Source: Holosporaceae bacterium
Lineage (GTDB): Bacteria; Pseudomonadota; Alphaproteobacteria; UBA3830
Assembly (NCBI GenBank): GCA_031258475.1
Contig: JAIRMS010000050.1
Location: forward strand, 1-5,668
Length of the DNA stretch: 5,668 bases
Direction of reading: 5' to 3'
In this document: positions 1-5,323 of the stretch, in pieces
Layout: every line of letters starts with the position of its first letter
Numbering within the stretch: the first letter of the stretch is position 1
Position numbers and translations under genes: made by a program
Notes under the pieces: generated by a model
What the model was told of the DNA's origin: nothing
Database searches by the model: none
What the model saw: only the letters and a program-made list of their open reading frames with translations

Positions 1-86
1 TCAGGAAACTCATCACAAATTAGACGATTTTAGAATATCGGAATTCTGAGTTCACTCTTCTAATCTGCTTTGCAAGCGAATTCCAA

Positions 87-108
87 ACTACCGGCTTTAG
101 ACGGTAGT
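87..108. repeat. small perfect hairpin in gene-free left edge
   Basis: A 7-bp perfect stem (ACTACCG at 87-93, CGGTAGT at 102-108) encloses an 8-nt loop. It resembles in general form the subterminal hairpins of IS200/IS605-type elements, but no tnpA or tnpB coding remnant is visible beside it, so that reading is only a guess. It could also be the 3' structure of a minus-strand transcript starting near 225, although only a short TTT follows it on that strand. An unrelated dyad, GGAATTC/GAATTCC (40-46 and 78-84), lies just to the left. The whole stretch 1-296 carries no ORF I would defend. Confidence 0.4.
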
Positions 109-167
109 CGTTGATAAATTATTGTTAAACAGACTGAGAAAATCCCCGCTCTAATCTACTCTTGAAC

Positions 168-200
168 CTAAATTATTAGGGCAATAAGTCTGGCAAACAT
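168..200 (-). CDS. possible 10-codon leader peptide (speculative)
   Basis: Reading the minus strand from 200, an AGAGGA purine tract precedes ATG by a few bases, and the frame MFARLIALII closes with TAG at 168-170. It sits directly downstream of the best promoter-like sequence in this stretch (about 230-258), which is the only reason to mention it. The peptide is short and hydrophobic, has no family match I recognise, and could easily be chance. It could instead be the truncated start of a decayed gene, or untranslated sequence in a small RNA. Confidence 0.12.
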   Translation of the reverse strand: MFARLIALII

Positions 201-229
201 AACGCTTTCCTCTCATGTCTTTGCTTCTT

Positions 230-258
230 TTAATATAACGCAAAGTCATATTTGTCAA
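230..258 (-). promoter_or_regulatory. sigma70-like promoter pointing left
   Basis: On the minus strand a perfect TTGACA (253-258) is followed after 15 nt by TATATT (232-237), or after 17 nt by the poorer TATTAA (230-235). A transcript would start near 225 and run left through the 10-codon ORF and the hairpin at 87-108. There is no recognisable gene on that side within the window, so the target is either a small RNA, a leader, a decayed gene, or a gene beyond the left edge. In AT-rich DNA one good -35 box can occur by chance. Confidence 0.4.
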
Positions 259-295
259 TACAAAGCACGCAAAAATATCCTGCGAAGCGATTCTG

Positions 296-333
296 AAAAA
301 GAAAAGCCGCCAGTACGTGTCTCCGCGCTGGCG
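296..333 (-). terminator. rho-independent terminator-like hairpin after the HAD gene
   Basis: Read on the minus strand, CGCCAG (328-333) pairs with CTGGCG (308-313) across a 14-nt loop. The stem is followed at once by a GC-TTTTCTTTTT run (296-307). It lies about 60 nt past the stop codon of the minus-strand HAD-like gene (393) and is well placed to end that transcript. The stem is only 6 bp and the loop is long, so it may be a weak or partial terminator. Confidence 0.5.
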
Positions 334-392
334 CATCGGAACATTGCTGCGGATCGCGGCGTTGTGGAAGTGATAAATATGACTGGCATTTT

Positions 393-1226
393 CTATTTTT
401 TGCTCATTTTCTCCTCGGCTTCATCATCGGAAAGCCAGACGCCGTTTTCTTCGAAGGTTTTGAACTGAAATTCCGCTCTTTTTTCGGAAAACGGACGCTT
501 TGAATTAAGATGATCCGCCTCCAGATAGTTTATTCCGACGAAGGAAATGTCTCGCGATCTGCAGAAATCCGAAACATCACTGAGATTCTTCAGGCTATCG
601 TCAATAAACATAATCTTCTTTGGCTTGATGTTCGCATATTCTATAAAATTTTTCAGACATTGGCTTTTTGCATTCCCTCCGCATAGTATGATGCCCTTAA
701 AATAGACGCTTTGATCGTCGAAAATTTTTTCTCCGAGGCTCATCCAGGAATTTTCAAAATGATAGCCAAGATCGTTCAAAGTATCGCTCCGCCATTTTTT
801 CGGATCCTTTATTTTTCCAAACGGATTCGCGCCCAGACCGGTTAAAACGACGACCTTGACATTCCTCCTTTGGAGGTCGTCAATAATGGTCGGCATTCGT
901 TCATTGACCGGACGATCAGGAGTCGCAGATACCATGCAGGACAAAAACTCCACCATCCCGGATTTATCGCTGATATGTTTTTGAAACAAAGTTTTGAATA
1001 TTTTACGATGACAATTGTTCATGATTTGATCTGAATTTGCAGTCAATACTCCGTTGCAATCAAACACAACAAGAATGTCCCGATTCGCGTTTTTTAGCTC
1101 ATGTTCCAGGACATCGATCGTTCCCGCCGTCACAATTCTATTTTCCATTTTTCTCTCCGTGCTGCAAGCTGTTAAACACGCCGCCATCGCCAAAGGTATG
1201 TAATCAAATGTTTTCATCAATTTCAT
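393..1226 (-). CDS. HAD-like (DUF2608-type) putative lipoprotein with altered motif I
   Basis: The 277-residue product has the HAD-superfamily motifs in order: motif I FDCNGVL (D56, with N58 where the second Asp is usual), motif II VVVLTG (T129), a motif III lysine in GGNAKSQ (K177) and motif IV MFIDD (D199, D200). The spacing and the TPDRPVNE and NPFGKIKDPKKWR regions resemble the DUF2608 family, found mainly in intracellular bacteria and of unsettled function. The N-terminus MKLMKTFDYIPLAMAACLTAC looks like a short lipoprotein signal with lipobox LTAC (C21), followed by Ser, which would favour the outer membrane. However, the Shine-Dalgarno sequence before M1 is poor, while a good GGAG precedes M27, so a cytosolic 251-residue form is possible. 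HAD assignment is firm; substrate is unknown. With D58 replaced by Asn, phosphatase activity would probably be reduced or lost, leaving a binding role or a different chemistry. The gene is monocistronic here and divergent from the GNAT operon. Confidence 0.8.
   Translation of the reverse strand: MKLMKTFDYIPLAMAACLTACSTERKMENRIVTAGTIDVLEHELKNANRDILVVFDCNGVLTANSDQIMNNCHRKIFKTLFQKHISDKSGMVEFLSCMVSATPDRPVNERMPTIIDDLQRRNVKVVVLTGLGANPFGKIKDPKKWRSDTLNDLGYHFENSWMSLGEKIFDDQSVYFKGIILCGGNAKSQCLKNFIEYANIKPKKIMFIDDSLKNLSDVSDFCRSRDISFVGINYLEADHLNSKRPFSEKRAEFQFKTFEENGVWLSDDEAEEKMSKK
1146..1158 (-). promoter_or_regulatory. alternative ribosome binding site and internal start (M27) of the HAD gene
   Basis: On the minus strand GGAG (1155-1158) lies 6 nt before an in-frame ATG (1146-1148, residue M27 of the long form). 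Upstream of the first ATG at 1226 there is only a weak GATGG. Starting at M27 would remove exactly the predicted lipoprotein signal and lipobox, so this site decides whether the protein is exported or cytosolic. Both starts may be used. Confidence 0.45.
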
Positions 1227-1278
1227 AATCCATCGCTCGAGTTCGCAGGATACTATTCTTTCGGCGAATGTTCCATGG

Positions 1279-1300
1279 TAAAATGCCGGTAGCTTAAGGA
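1279..1300 (+). promoter_or_regulatory. -10-like box and Shine-Dalgarno for the GNAT operon
   Basis: The divergent spacer 1227-1309 must hold promoters for both flanking genes. For the plus strand, TAAAAT (1279-1284) is a good -10 candidate, but the matching -35 position (TTCTTT, 1256-1261) is poor. AAGGA (1296-1300) lies 9 nt before the ATG at 1310 and fixes that start. No convincing promoter could be picked for the minus-strand gene; TAGTAT near 1250-1255 on that strand is a weak -10 candidate. Confidence 0.4.
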
Positions 1301-1309
1301 ATTAGTGGC

Positions 1310-2098
1310 ATGACGGACGTTTCAAAATTACTTGATCAAAACATGATCGGCAAATTCACATATCTGCCAACGTTGATGGGAATGGCTGTTGCTTGCGGTG
1401 ATGTTACTGTGATCAATTCCGGGATTCCGGCTGATATGTTCAACATCGTCTGCCAAATAAAGAGCAAAGAAGCAATCGTTGCGATCGTCGAAAAATTCCG
1501 TCATCTAAAGATTCCATTCGCCTGGTGGATCGGTTTTGAAGACGATTATCCGGAGTGCAAAAGCGATCTGGAAAAGATGGGATTTTTTTACGATGAACAC
1601 GAATCCGGTATGTTTGCGGAAATCGAAAAATTATCTCGGGAAAAGAAATGTGATGGACTGCAAATTCGCCTGGTTGATGATGTAAAAAAGCTTGATGATT
1701 TTATTCAAATCTATCGTGAGCTCATTCCGCACGACGCCGATGCCATTAAAATGTTCTACAGAAAAGCGGCAGAGCATATTTTGGATCCAAAATCATCTCT
1801 GAAACTTTTCGTCGGGTATTTTCAAGATCAACCGGCAGCCACCAGTGCACTATTTGTGGACGAAAACACCGCCGGAGTCTGGGACGTGGTAACTCTTTCG
1901 CAATTTCGTCGCAGAGGCATCGGAACAGATATGACTCTGCAGGCACTTTTCTACGCTTTGGATCATTTTGGATGCCGCATCGGAGTACTCACGGCCAGCG
2001 AAGAAGGCGAACCAGTCTATGGCAAAATCGGCTTCCAAAAATTGAAGGATTTTTATGTATTTAATGTAAGAACAAAACAGCTCGGAGAGATGATATGA
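1310..2098 (+). CDS. two-domain GNAT-family N-acetyltransferase
   Basis: The 262-residue protein has a C-terminal GNAT domain (about residues 118-255). The acetyl-CoA-binding motif A reads VVTLSQFRRRGIG (R190-x-x-G193-x-G195) and continues into the helix TDMTLQALFYALDHFG. Motif B is VYGKIGF (Y227, G231, F232), and the beta strand WDVV precedes motif A, all as expected for an active enzyme. The N-terminal ~110 residues contain the pattern PFAWWIGFEDDYPECKSDLEKMGF...ESGMFAEI, typical of the degenerate N-terminal half of tandem GNAT proteins, which lacks its own acetyl-CoA motif. It should transfer acetyl from acetyl-CoA to an amine; the acceptor cannot be deduced. Its stop codon overlaps the start of the TIM-barrel gene (ATGA), implying translational coupling and a shared pathway. 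Confidence 0.85.
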   Translation: MTDVSKLLDQNMIGKFTYLPTLMGMAVACGDVTVINSGIPADMFNIVCQIKSKEAIVAIVEKFRHLKIPFAWWIGFEDDYPECKSDLEKMGFFYDEHESGMFAEIEKLSREKKCDGLQIRLVDDVKKLDDFIQIYRELIPHDADAIKMFYRKAAEHILDPKSSLKLFVGYFQDQPAATSALFVDENTAGVWDVVTLSQFRRRGIGTDMTLQALFYALDHFGCRIGVLTASEEGEPVYGKIGFQKLKDFYVFNVRTKQLGEMI

Positions 2099-2898
2099 GA
2101 AAATTCGGCATATGTTTGGAGACAGCAGACTTTCTGGAAAAACCGGATTTCATCGATCAGGTTTTGGAACTCGTGCGGAACGGAATTTTCGATTTTGTGC
2201 AGCTGCAATTGCTGCTAATGCCAAAATCCTACGACGAAACGCATACGATCGTTGATGAAAAAATGAAAAACATTCCGACGGTCATCCATGCGCCAATCCA
2301 TATTCCACCGCGCTACTACGGCATAGATACCGGAAACAGAGACGCGCTGGAAAGCAATCTGGAAAAATTGAAAGATTCTCAAAAATTCGCAGATTTGCTG
2401 CGGGCCGACGTTATCGTGTTGCATCCTGGAATGGGCGATGGCGAGGAATATCTCCGTGAAACCATCCGGCAATTCCGGACGATAAACGATCCGCGCGTCG
2501 CCGTTGAAAATCTGCCACATAATCCGCATGGACAGGTGTTGCAGGGGTCTTCTCCGGAGGAAATCAAACGAATCATCGACGAAATCGAATGCAAATTCTG
2601 TCTCGATTTCTCCCATGCCATTTGTGCATCAAATTCTCTCGGAAGAAATGTCTACGACGATTTTGAAAAATACAATTCACTACGGCCGGATCTTTATCAT
2701 CTGTCCGATGGAGATTTTTCGGCGACTGTAGATCATCACCTTCACCTGGGATTTGGCAGTTATGATATTGCAAAAATCCTACGGGAATTTACGCCGGAAA
2801 ATTCGAGGATCGTGTTGGAAACGAAACACGCAGATACCACAACGGTGGATCCATGGCGGAAAGATATGCAATATATCAGAGAATTAAAGCAGCAATGA
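2095..2898 (+). CDS. endonuclease IV-like / sugar phosphate isomerase-like TIM-barrel metalloprotein
   Basis: This 267-residue protein belongs to the AP_endonuc_2 (xylose isomerase-like TIM barrel) superfamily. Residues at the positions of all nine trinuclear-metal ligands of endonuclease IV can be picked out in order: H65, H110 (in VLHPGMG), E138 (VAVENLPHN), D171 and H174 (CLDFSHA), H202 (YHLSDG), D213 and H215 (VDHHLHLGFG) and E242 (VLETKH). The spacing D-x2-H and D-x-H matches Nfo. It differs from true Nfo in lacking the N-terminal GxHxS signature, in having PHNPHG where Nfo has a TAGQG-like segment, and in being somewhat short (Nfo is about 280). Function could therefore be AP-site/phosphodiester cleavage or an isomerase/epimerase acting on a sugar. 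Metal dependence is well supported; substrate is open. It is the second gene of a two-gene operon with the acetyltransferase, started by the ATGA overlap with GGAGAG upstream. Confidence 0.8.
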   Translation: MRKFGICLETADFLEKPDFIDQVLELVRNGIFDFVQLQLLLMPKSYDETHTIVDEKMKNIPTVIHAPIHIPPRYYGIDTGNRDALESNLEKLKDSQKFADLLRADVIVLHPGMGDGEEYLRETIRQFRTINDPRVAVENLPHNPHGQVLQGSSPEEIKRIIDEIECKFCLDFSHAICASNSLGRNVYDDFEKYNSLRPDLYHLSDGDFSATVDHHLHLGFGSYDIAKILREFTPENSRIVLETKHADTTTVDPWRKDMQYIRELKQQ

Positions 2899-2944
2899 AT
2901 CATTTCAAAACCTATCACGATTCGATTTTCATCAAAAAAATTGC

Positions 2945-2973
2945 TTGACAATATTCATCACTAGTGATAAACT
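2945..2973 (+). promoter_or_regulatory. promoter of the toxin-antitoxin-deacylase operon
   Basis: A perfect -35 box TTGACA (2945-2950) is separated by the ideal 17 nt from a -10-like TAAACT (2968-2973). The upstream run of A residues (2934-2940) could act as an UP element. Transcription would start near 2980, giving a very short leader, with GGAG (2986-2989) placed 7 nt before the antitoxin ATG at 2997. It is the strongest promoter candidate in the window. Confidence 0.75.
2957..2968 (+). promoter_or_regulatory. perfect 12-bp palindromic operator inside the promoter spacer
   Basis: ATCACTAGTGAT is a perfect palindrome lying between the -35 and -10 boxes and touching the first base of the -10 box. 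With flanking TT/AA matches it extends as an imperfect 18-bp dyad (2954-2971, 16 of 18 bases symmetric). The adjacent gene encodes a ribbon-helix-helix protein, a fold that binds such sites as dimers, so this is the expected operator for autorepression by antitoxin or by the toxin-antitoxin complex. Binding is inferred from position and symmetry only. Confidence 0.65.
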
Positions 2974-2996
2974 ATTGGCAGTTATGGAGATGGATC

Positions 2997-3242
2997 ATGG
3001 CAACAGTTGAACCGCGTGTGAATATAGCTCTTGATTACGCTACGCTCAGCATGATCAAACAAATTGCGCATCAAACGAAGCAGTCTGTTTCCAAGATTTG
3101 CGCGGATTTGATCAAGAGGCAGATCGAGCATGACGAAGATGCCTATTACATCGGCCTGATTAACCAAATGGGCGATATCGATCAAAAACCAAGGATAAGC
3201 GCGCAGGAAATGCAGCGGCGGCTCGATGAATTACAGGATTGA
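2997..3242 (+). CDS. ribbon-helix-helix antitoxin of a RelBE-type system
   Basis: This 81-residue protein has the layout of a type II antitoxin. The N-terminal strand VEPRVNIAL (4-12) is followed by helix A (about 15-28) and, after the turn KQSVSK, helix B (ICADLIKRQIEHDE), matching a ribbon-helix-helix DNA-binding domain. The acidic/polar tail (about 50-81, ISAQEMQRRLDELQD) would wrap the toxin. An in-frame GTG at 2964 would lengthen it, but that codon lies inside the promoter and palindrome, whereas ATG 2997 has a GGAG 7 nt upstream, so 2997 is chosen. The gene overlaps the toxin start by 17 nt. It should neutralise the toxin and repress its own promoter by binding 2957-2968. Confidence 0.8.
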   Translation: MATVEPRVNIALDYATLSMIKQIAHQTKQSVSKICADLIKRQIEHDEDAYYIGLINQMGDIDQKPRISAQEMQRRLDELQD

Positions 3243-3483
3243 GTATCTCGAGGAAGTTTTCGACCAACTCGCCAAGATCCCCAAAAATGTAAGACAAACA
3301 ATCATTAGAGCCATAAACGAGAGACTCGGTGTCAATCCATGTCGATTCAGGCCTCTTGTTGATAATTTCGGAGGATTTTTTAGAATGCGCGTCGGAGATT
3401 ATCGTGTTATTTATCGAGTGAAACATGAAAAAGTTACCGTGCTGATTGTGAAAATAGACGTCAGAGGAAATGTGTATAAATGA
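3226..3483 (+). CDS. RelE/ParE-superfamily toxin, RelE-like mRNA interferase
   Basis: The 85-residue protein has the typical RelE length and order: MNYRIEYLEE strand, helix FDQLAKIPKNVRQTIIRAINERL, then the sheet FFRMRVGDYRVIYRV...VTVLIVKIDVRGNVYK. Basic residues R53, R55, R60 and R80 and the late tyrosine Y84 occupy positions comparable to the catalytic lysine/arginine/tyrosine set of E. coli RelE, which cuts mRNA in the ribosomal A site. This favours RelE-like RNase activity over a ParE gyrase-poison role. It starts inside the antitoxin gene (17-nt overlap) with only a weak GGCGG upstream, so it probably depends on translational coupling, which keeps toxin below antitoxin. Its stop overlaps the next gene by ATGA. 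Confidence 0.8.
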   Translation: MNYRIEYLEEVFDQLAKIPKNVRQTIIRAINERLGVNPCRFRPLVDNFGGFFRMRVGDYRVIYRVKHEKVTVLIVKIDVRGNVYK

Positions 3484-3956
3484 GCGCCTACGAAAGAATT
3501 ATTTCCAAACTTAAAGAAAATGGAGTTGATTACAAAATATACTCCCACGAAACATTGCTTTCGTCGGGTGATGCATACGAGCGTGGCAATCTGGAATTTG
3601 ATGTCGAAAACGGATTTAAAACTTTGGCTTTTCAAATCTGCGACAGGTTTATTTTAGTCGTGCTTCATGGGCGTGATAGGCTTGACTATAAAAAAATTTG
3701 TGAAATCTTGTGCATAAAAAGAAAAGACATCAAAGTGGCCAGTGCCGAATGGTTGGAAAATCATGGATATACATCGGGCGGAATATCGCCAATTCCCGTA
3801 ACTGAAAACGCAAGAGTTATTGTTGACTCGAAAATTTTAGAGTATACAAAAATAGTCTGCGGTTCCGGAGATGGAGAAAAAACCATTGAAATAAACACTC
3901 CAAATTTGCTGAATATTACCAGCGCAGACGTACATAAGATCGCGAAAGATGTTTAA
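3480..3956 (+). CDS. YbaK/ProX-type aminoacyl-tRNA deacylase, third gene of the toxin-antitoxin operon
   Basis: The 158-residue protein matches the YbaK/EbsC/ProX trans-editing family along its length. It has an N-terminal segment GVDYKIYSHE, the conserved lysine region GFKTLAF (K47, equivalent to the essential YbaK lysine), the core FILVVLHGRDRLDYKKI, the signature GYTSGGISPIP (G96-P106), a strand RVIVDSKILEY, and a late GSGDGEKTIEI segment. Family members hydrolyse mischarged tRNAs such as Cys-tRNA(Pro) or Ala-tRNA(Pro); which one is edited here cannot be read from the sequence. It starts at ATGA overlapping the toxin stop, so it is coupled to relBE-type expression. It may be a captured housekeeping gene or a functional third component. 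The length is normal and the gene appears intact. No clear U-tract terminator follows; the paired repeat at 3979-4079 may serve. Confidence 0.85.
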   Translation: MSAYERIISKLKENGVDYKIYSHETLLSSGDAYERGNLEFDVENGFKTLAFQICDRFILVVLHGRDRLDYKKICEILCIKRKDIKVASAEWLENHGYTSGGISPIPVTENARVIVDSKILEYTKIVCGSGDGEKTIEINTPNLLNITSADVHKIAKDV

Positions 3957-3978
3957 TTTATAAAATTCGTCTGCTTTT

Positions 3979-4079
3979 ATTTTCTGGATTGCCACGTCGC
4001 TACGCTCCTCGCAATGACGATCGTGAGTGTCTCTAAAACAACATCATTTCGTCATTGCGAGCGAAGCAATCCAGAAAAT
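3979..4079. repeat. inverted pair of dispersed GTCATTGCGAG-type palindromic repeats
   Basis: Two related units face each other. The left arm is 3979-4020 and the right arm 4049-4079, with a 28-nt loop. The outer 14 bp (3979-3992 with 4066-4079) and the inner 13 bp (4008-4020 with 4049-4061) pair perfectly. Between them the left arm carries 15 unpaired bases and the right arm only 4, so the two units are different variants of one family (a CACGTCGCTACGC-containing long form and a short form). Similar sequences are widely dispersed in intergenic DNA of many bacteria. Lying between convergent genes, it would form a long hairpin in either transcript and may block read-through, but it lacks a U-tract on both sides. 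Confidence 0.8.
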
Positions 4080-4109
4080 GAAAATCGCATTTTCAAAGTG
4101 ATTCATCTA

Positions 4110-4139
4110 TAAGAATCAATTTAAATAGTAAGAATCAAT
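4110..4139. repeat. 11-bp direct repeat at the 3' end of the terminase gene
   Basis: TAAGAATCAAT occurs at 4110-4120 and again at 4129-4139, 19 bp apart. The second copy lies within the last codons of the terminase gene and the first just past its stop codon. It could be a replication-slippage duplication or the scar of a small insertion or deletion; it slightly rewrites the C-terminus (LILTI). Confidence 0.6.
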
Positions 4140-5323
4140 GGCATGCGCTGGTTTTGATGGATTTTGAAGAGCTCCGTCATGGCCCATACCATGGCGTCTA
4201 GTCTATCCGGAGATTTGTTTCCGAGTTTGTAGGTTGCCATTTGCATTTCAAGACTATGGAATTGCCGAGCGTGAAATATCATCTTCTTTTGATACATGAC
4301 GACTATCGGCTCCGCCCTAGAAACCTTTGACGTATGAGCATAAACTGTTTTTATTCTAACGGAATCATCGATGGATCTTAGCAAATTTGAAAGCAAATCT
4401 CCGCCGGCGTTGCTTTCTATAACGATAACTTTTGCCGAATATTTATGATAGGCTTCCACAACGCGCGTGGCCCAGACTCTGGGAGAAGAGGACAAACTTA
4501 GATCGTCTATAACGTATCCTTTCCCCAGGCCATCCATGCCGACGACTATTATTCCGGTCTCGTTGCTTTCGGCATTGGAAGTCAGAGCCGGATCAACTCC
4601 TATCACGACGTTACCTAGATAATGTGGCGGAGATTTATAACAGTTTTCTATGTCCCCCCAGGACCATAGCGTATTTTGTGCGTCGTCCAGTATTTCGGCG
4701 TAGATTTCCTGAGATTCCAGTCGCGTTCCCTTTAGATACTCAAGTTGTTTCAAAAAAGTGGGAGACAAATTTTTCTCGTTTTCGAGGGATGTGCCACGCG
4801 TCGTAACGACGTCGCCCCTCGTCATCAAATCTTTTATGAATTGAATGGGGCGCGGAGTCGTTGTAAGAATCGTTCTGGGATTTTTTCCCAGTCGAAGAGA
4901 GAACGACAGTTGCTCAAAAGTCTCACGCGGATGCAAAAATTTTGCGAACTCGTCTACCCAGGCGGCATCAAACTGGGGCCCACGCAGCTGCTCGTAATTC
5001 TCCGCTCCATAGAGCGTTGCCATTGCGCCGTTCGGCCATTTTAGAAGACGTCTGGAGGGAAAAAATTCCAGTTTTTCCTCCTCATCGGATATGGAAAGCA
5101 AACCGCTCTCCCCCTCTGCCATGACCTGTCGCGCCTCCTGTATGGTGTTGGCGATCAGCGCTATTCTTTTGTATTGATTATCGACGGCCCACCTTCTTAT
5201 TGTTTCGGCGGCAGACCTGGTTTTTCCGAAGCCGCGTCCGGCAAGAATCATCCAAACGCTCCAATCTCCAGGCGGAGCTATTTGGTTTGGACGGGCGATT
5301 TTTTCCCATGGAATTTTTATCAT
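4121..5323 (-). CDS. terminase large subunit, GTA/phage type (orphan)
   Basis: The 400-residue protein is a complete packaging motor. The ATPase domain has Walker A LAGRGFGKT (27-35, K34), a Walker B region FDAAWVDEF (D124, E125) and the coupling motif ILTTTP (142-147). The RNase H-like nuclease domain carries the acidic triad in VIGVDPALT (D244), VIVIESNAGG (E303) and SPDRLDAMVWAM (D383/D386). The PNQIAPPGDWSVWMILAGRG start is typical of alphaproteobacterial GTA-like terminases, so the N-terminus looks full. GGAG (5332-5335) lies 8 nt before the ATG. It would cut and translocate DNA into a prohead. No small terminase, portal, protease or capsid genes flank it: the neighbours are an unrelated convergent operon and a pilin gene. 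That fits GTA genes scattered through the genome, as in Rickettsiales, or a prophage relic. All catalytic residues are intact, suggesting selection. Confidence 0.88.
   Translation of the reverse strand: MIKIPWEKIARPNQIAPPGDWSVWMILAGRGFGKTRSAAETIRRWAVDNQYKRIALIANTIQEARQVMAEGESGLLSISDEEEKLEFFPSRRLLKWPNGAMATLYGAENYEQLRGPQFDAAWVDEFAKFLHPRETFEQLSFSLRLGKNPRTILTTTPRPIQFIKDLMTRGDVVTTRGTSLENEKNLSPTFLKQLEYLKGTRLESQEIYAEILDDAQNTLWSWGDIENCYKSPPHYLGNVVIGVDPALTSNAESNETGIIVVGMDGLGKGYVIDDLSLSSSPRVWATRVVEAYHKYSAKVIVIESNAGGDLLSNLLRSIDDSVRIKTVYAHTSKVSRAEPIVVMYQKKMIFHARQFHSLEMQMATYKLGNKSPDRLDAMVWAMTELFKIHQNQRMPLILTI

Noticed and set aside
151..336. A 61-codon minus-strand frame beginning MRQRGDTYWR
   Set aside because: It spans the terminator-like hairpin and contains the TTGACA promoter, has no ribosome binding site and no recognisable family, so it is most likely chance.
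2215..2616. A 133-codon minus-strand frame inside the TIM-barrel gene
   Set aside because: It is the antisense shadow of a gene with a complete set of metal-binding motifs, and its own product shows no family features.
2964..2996. Upstream GTG start extending the antitoxin by 11 residues
   Set aside because: The codon lies within the operator palindrome and the -10 box, and the extension does not look like RHH sequence; ATG 2997 has a proper GGAG.
3979..4079. A CRISPR array or classical rho-independent terminator in the convergent spacer
   Set aside because: There are only two units, in inverted orientation and with unequal centres, so it is not CRISPR; neither strand has a U-tract after the stem, so it is not a standard terminator.
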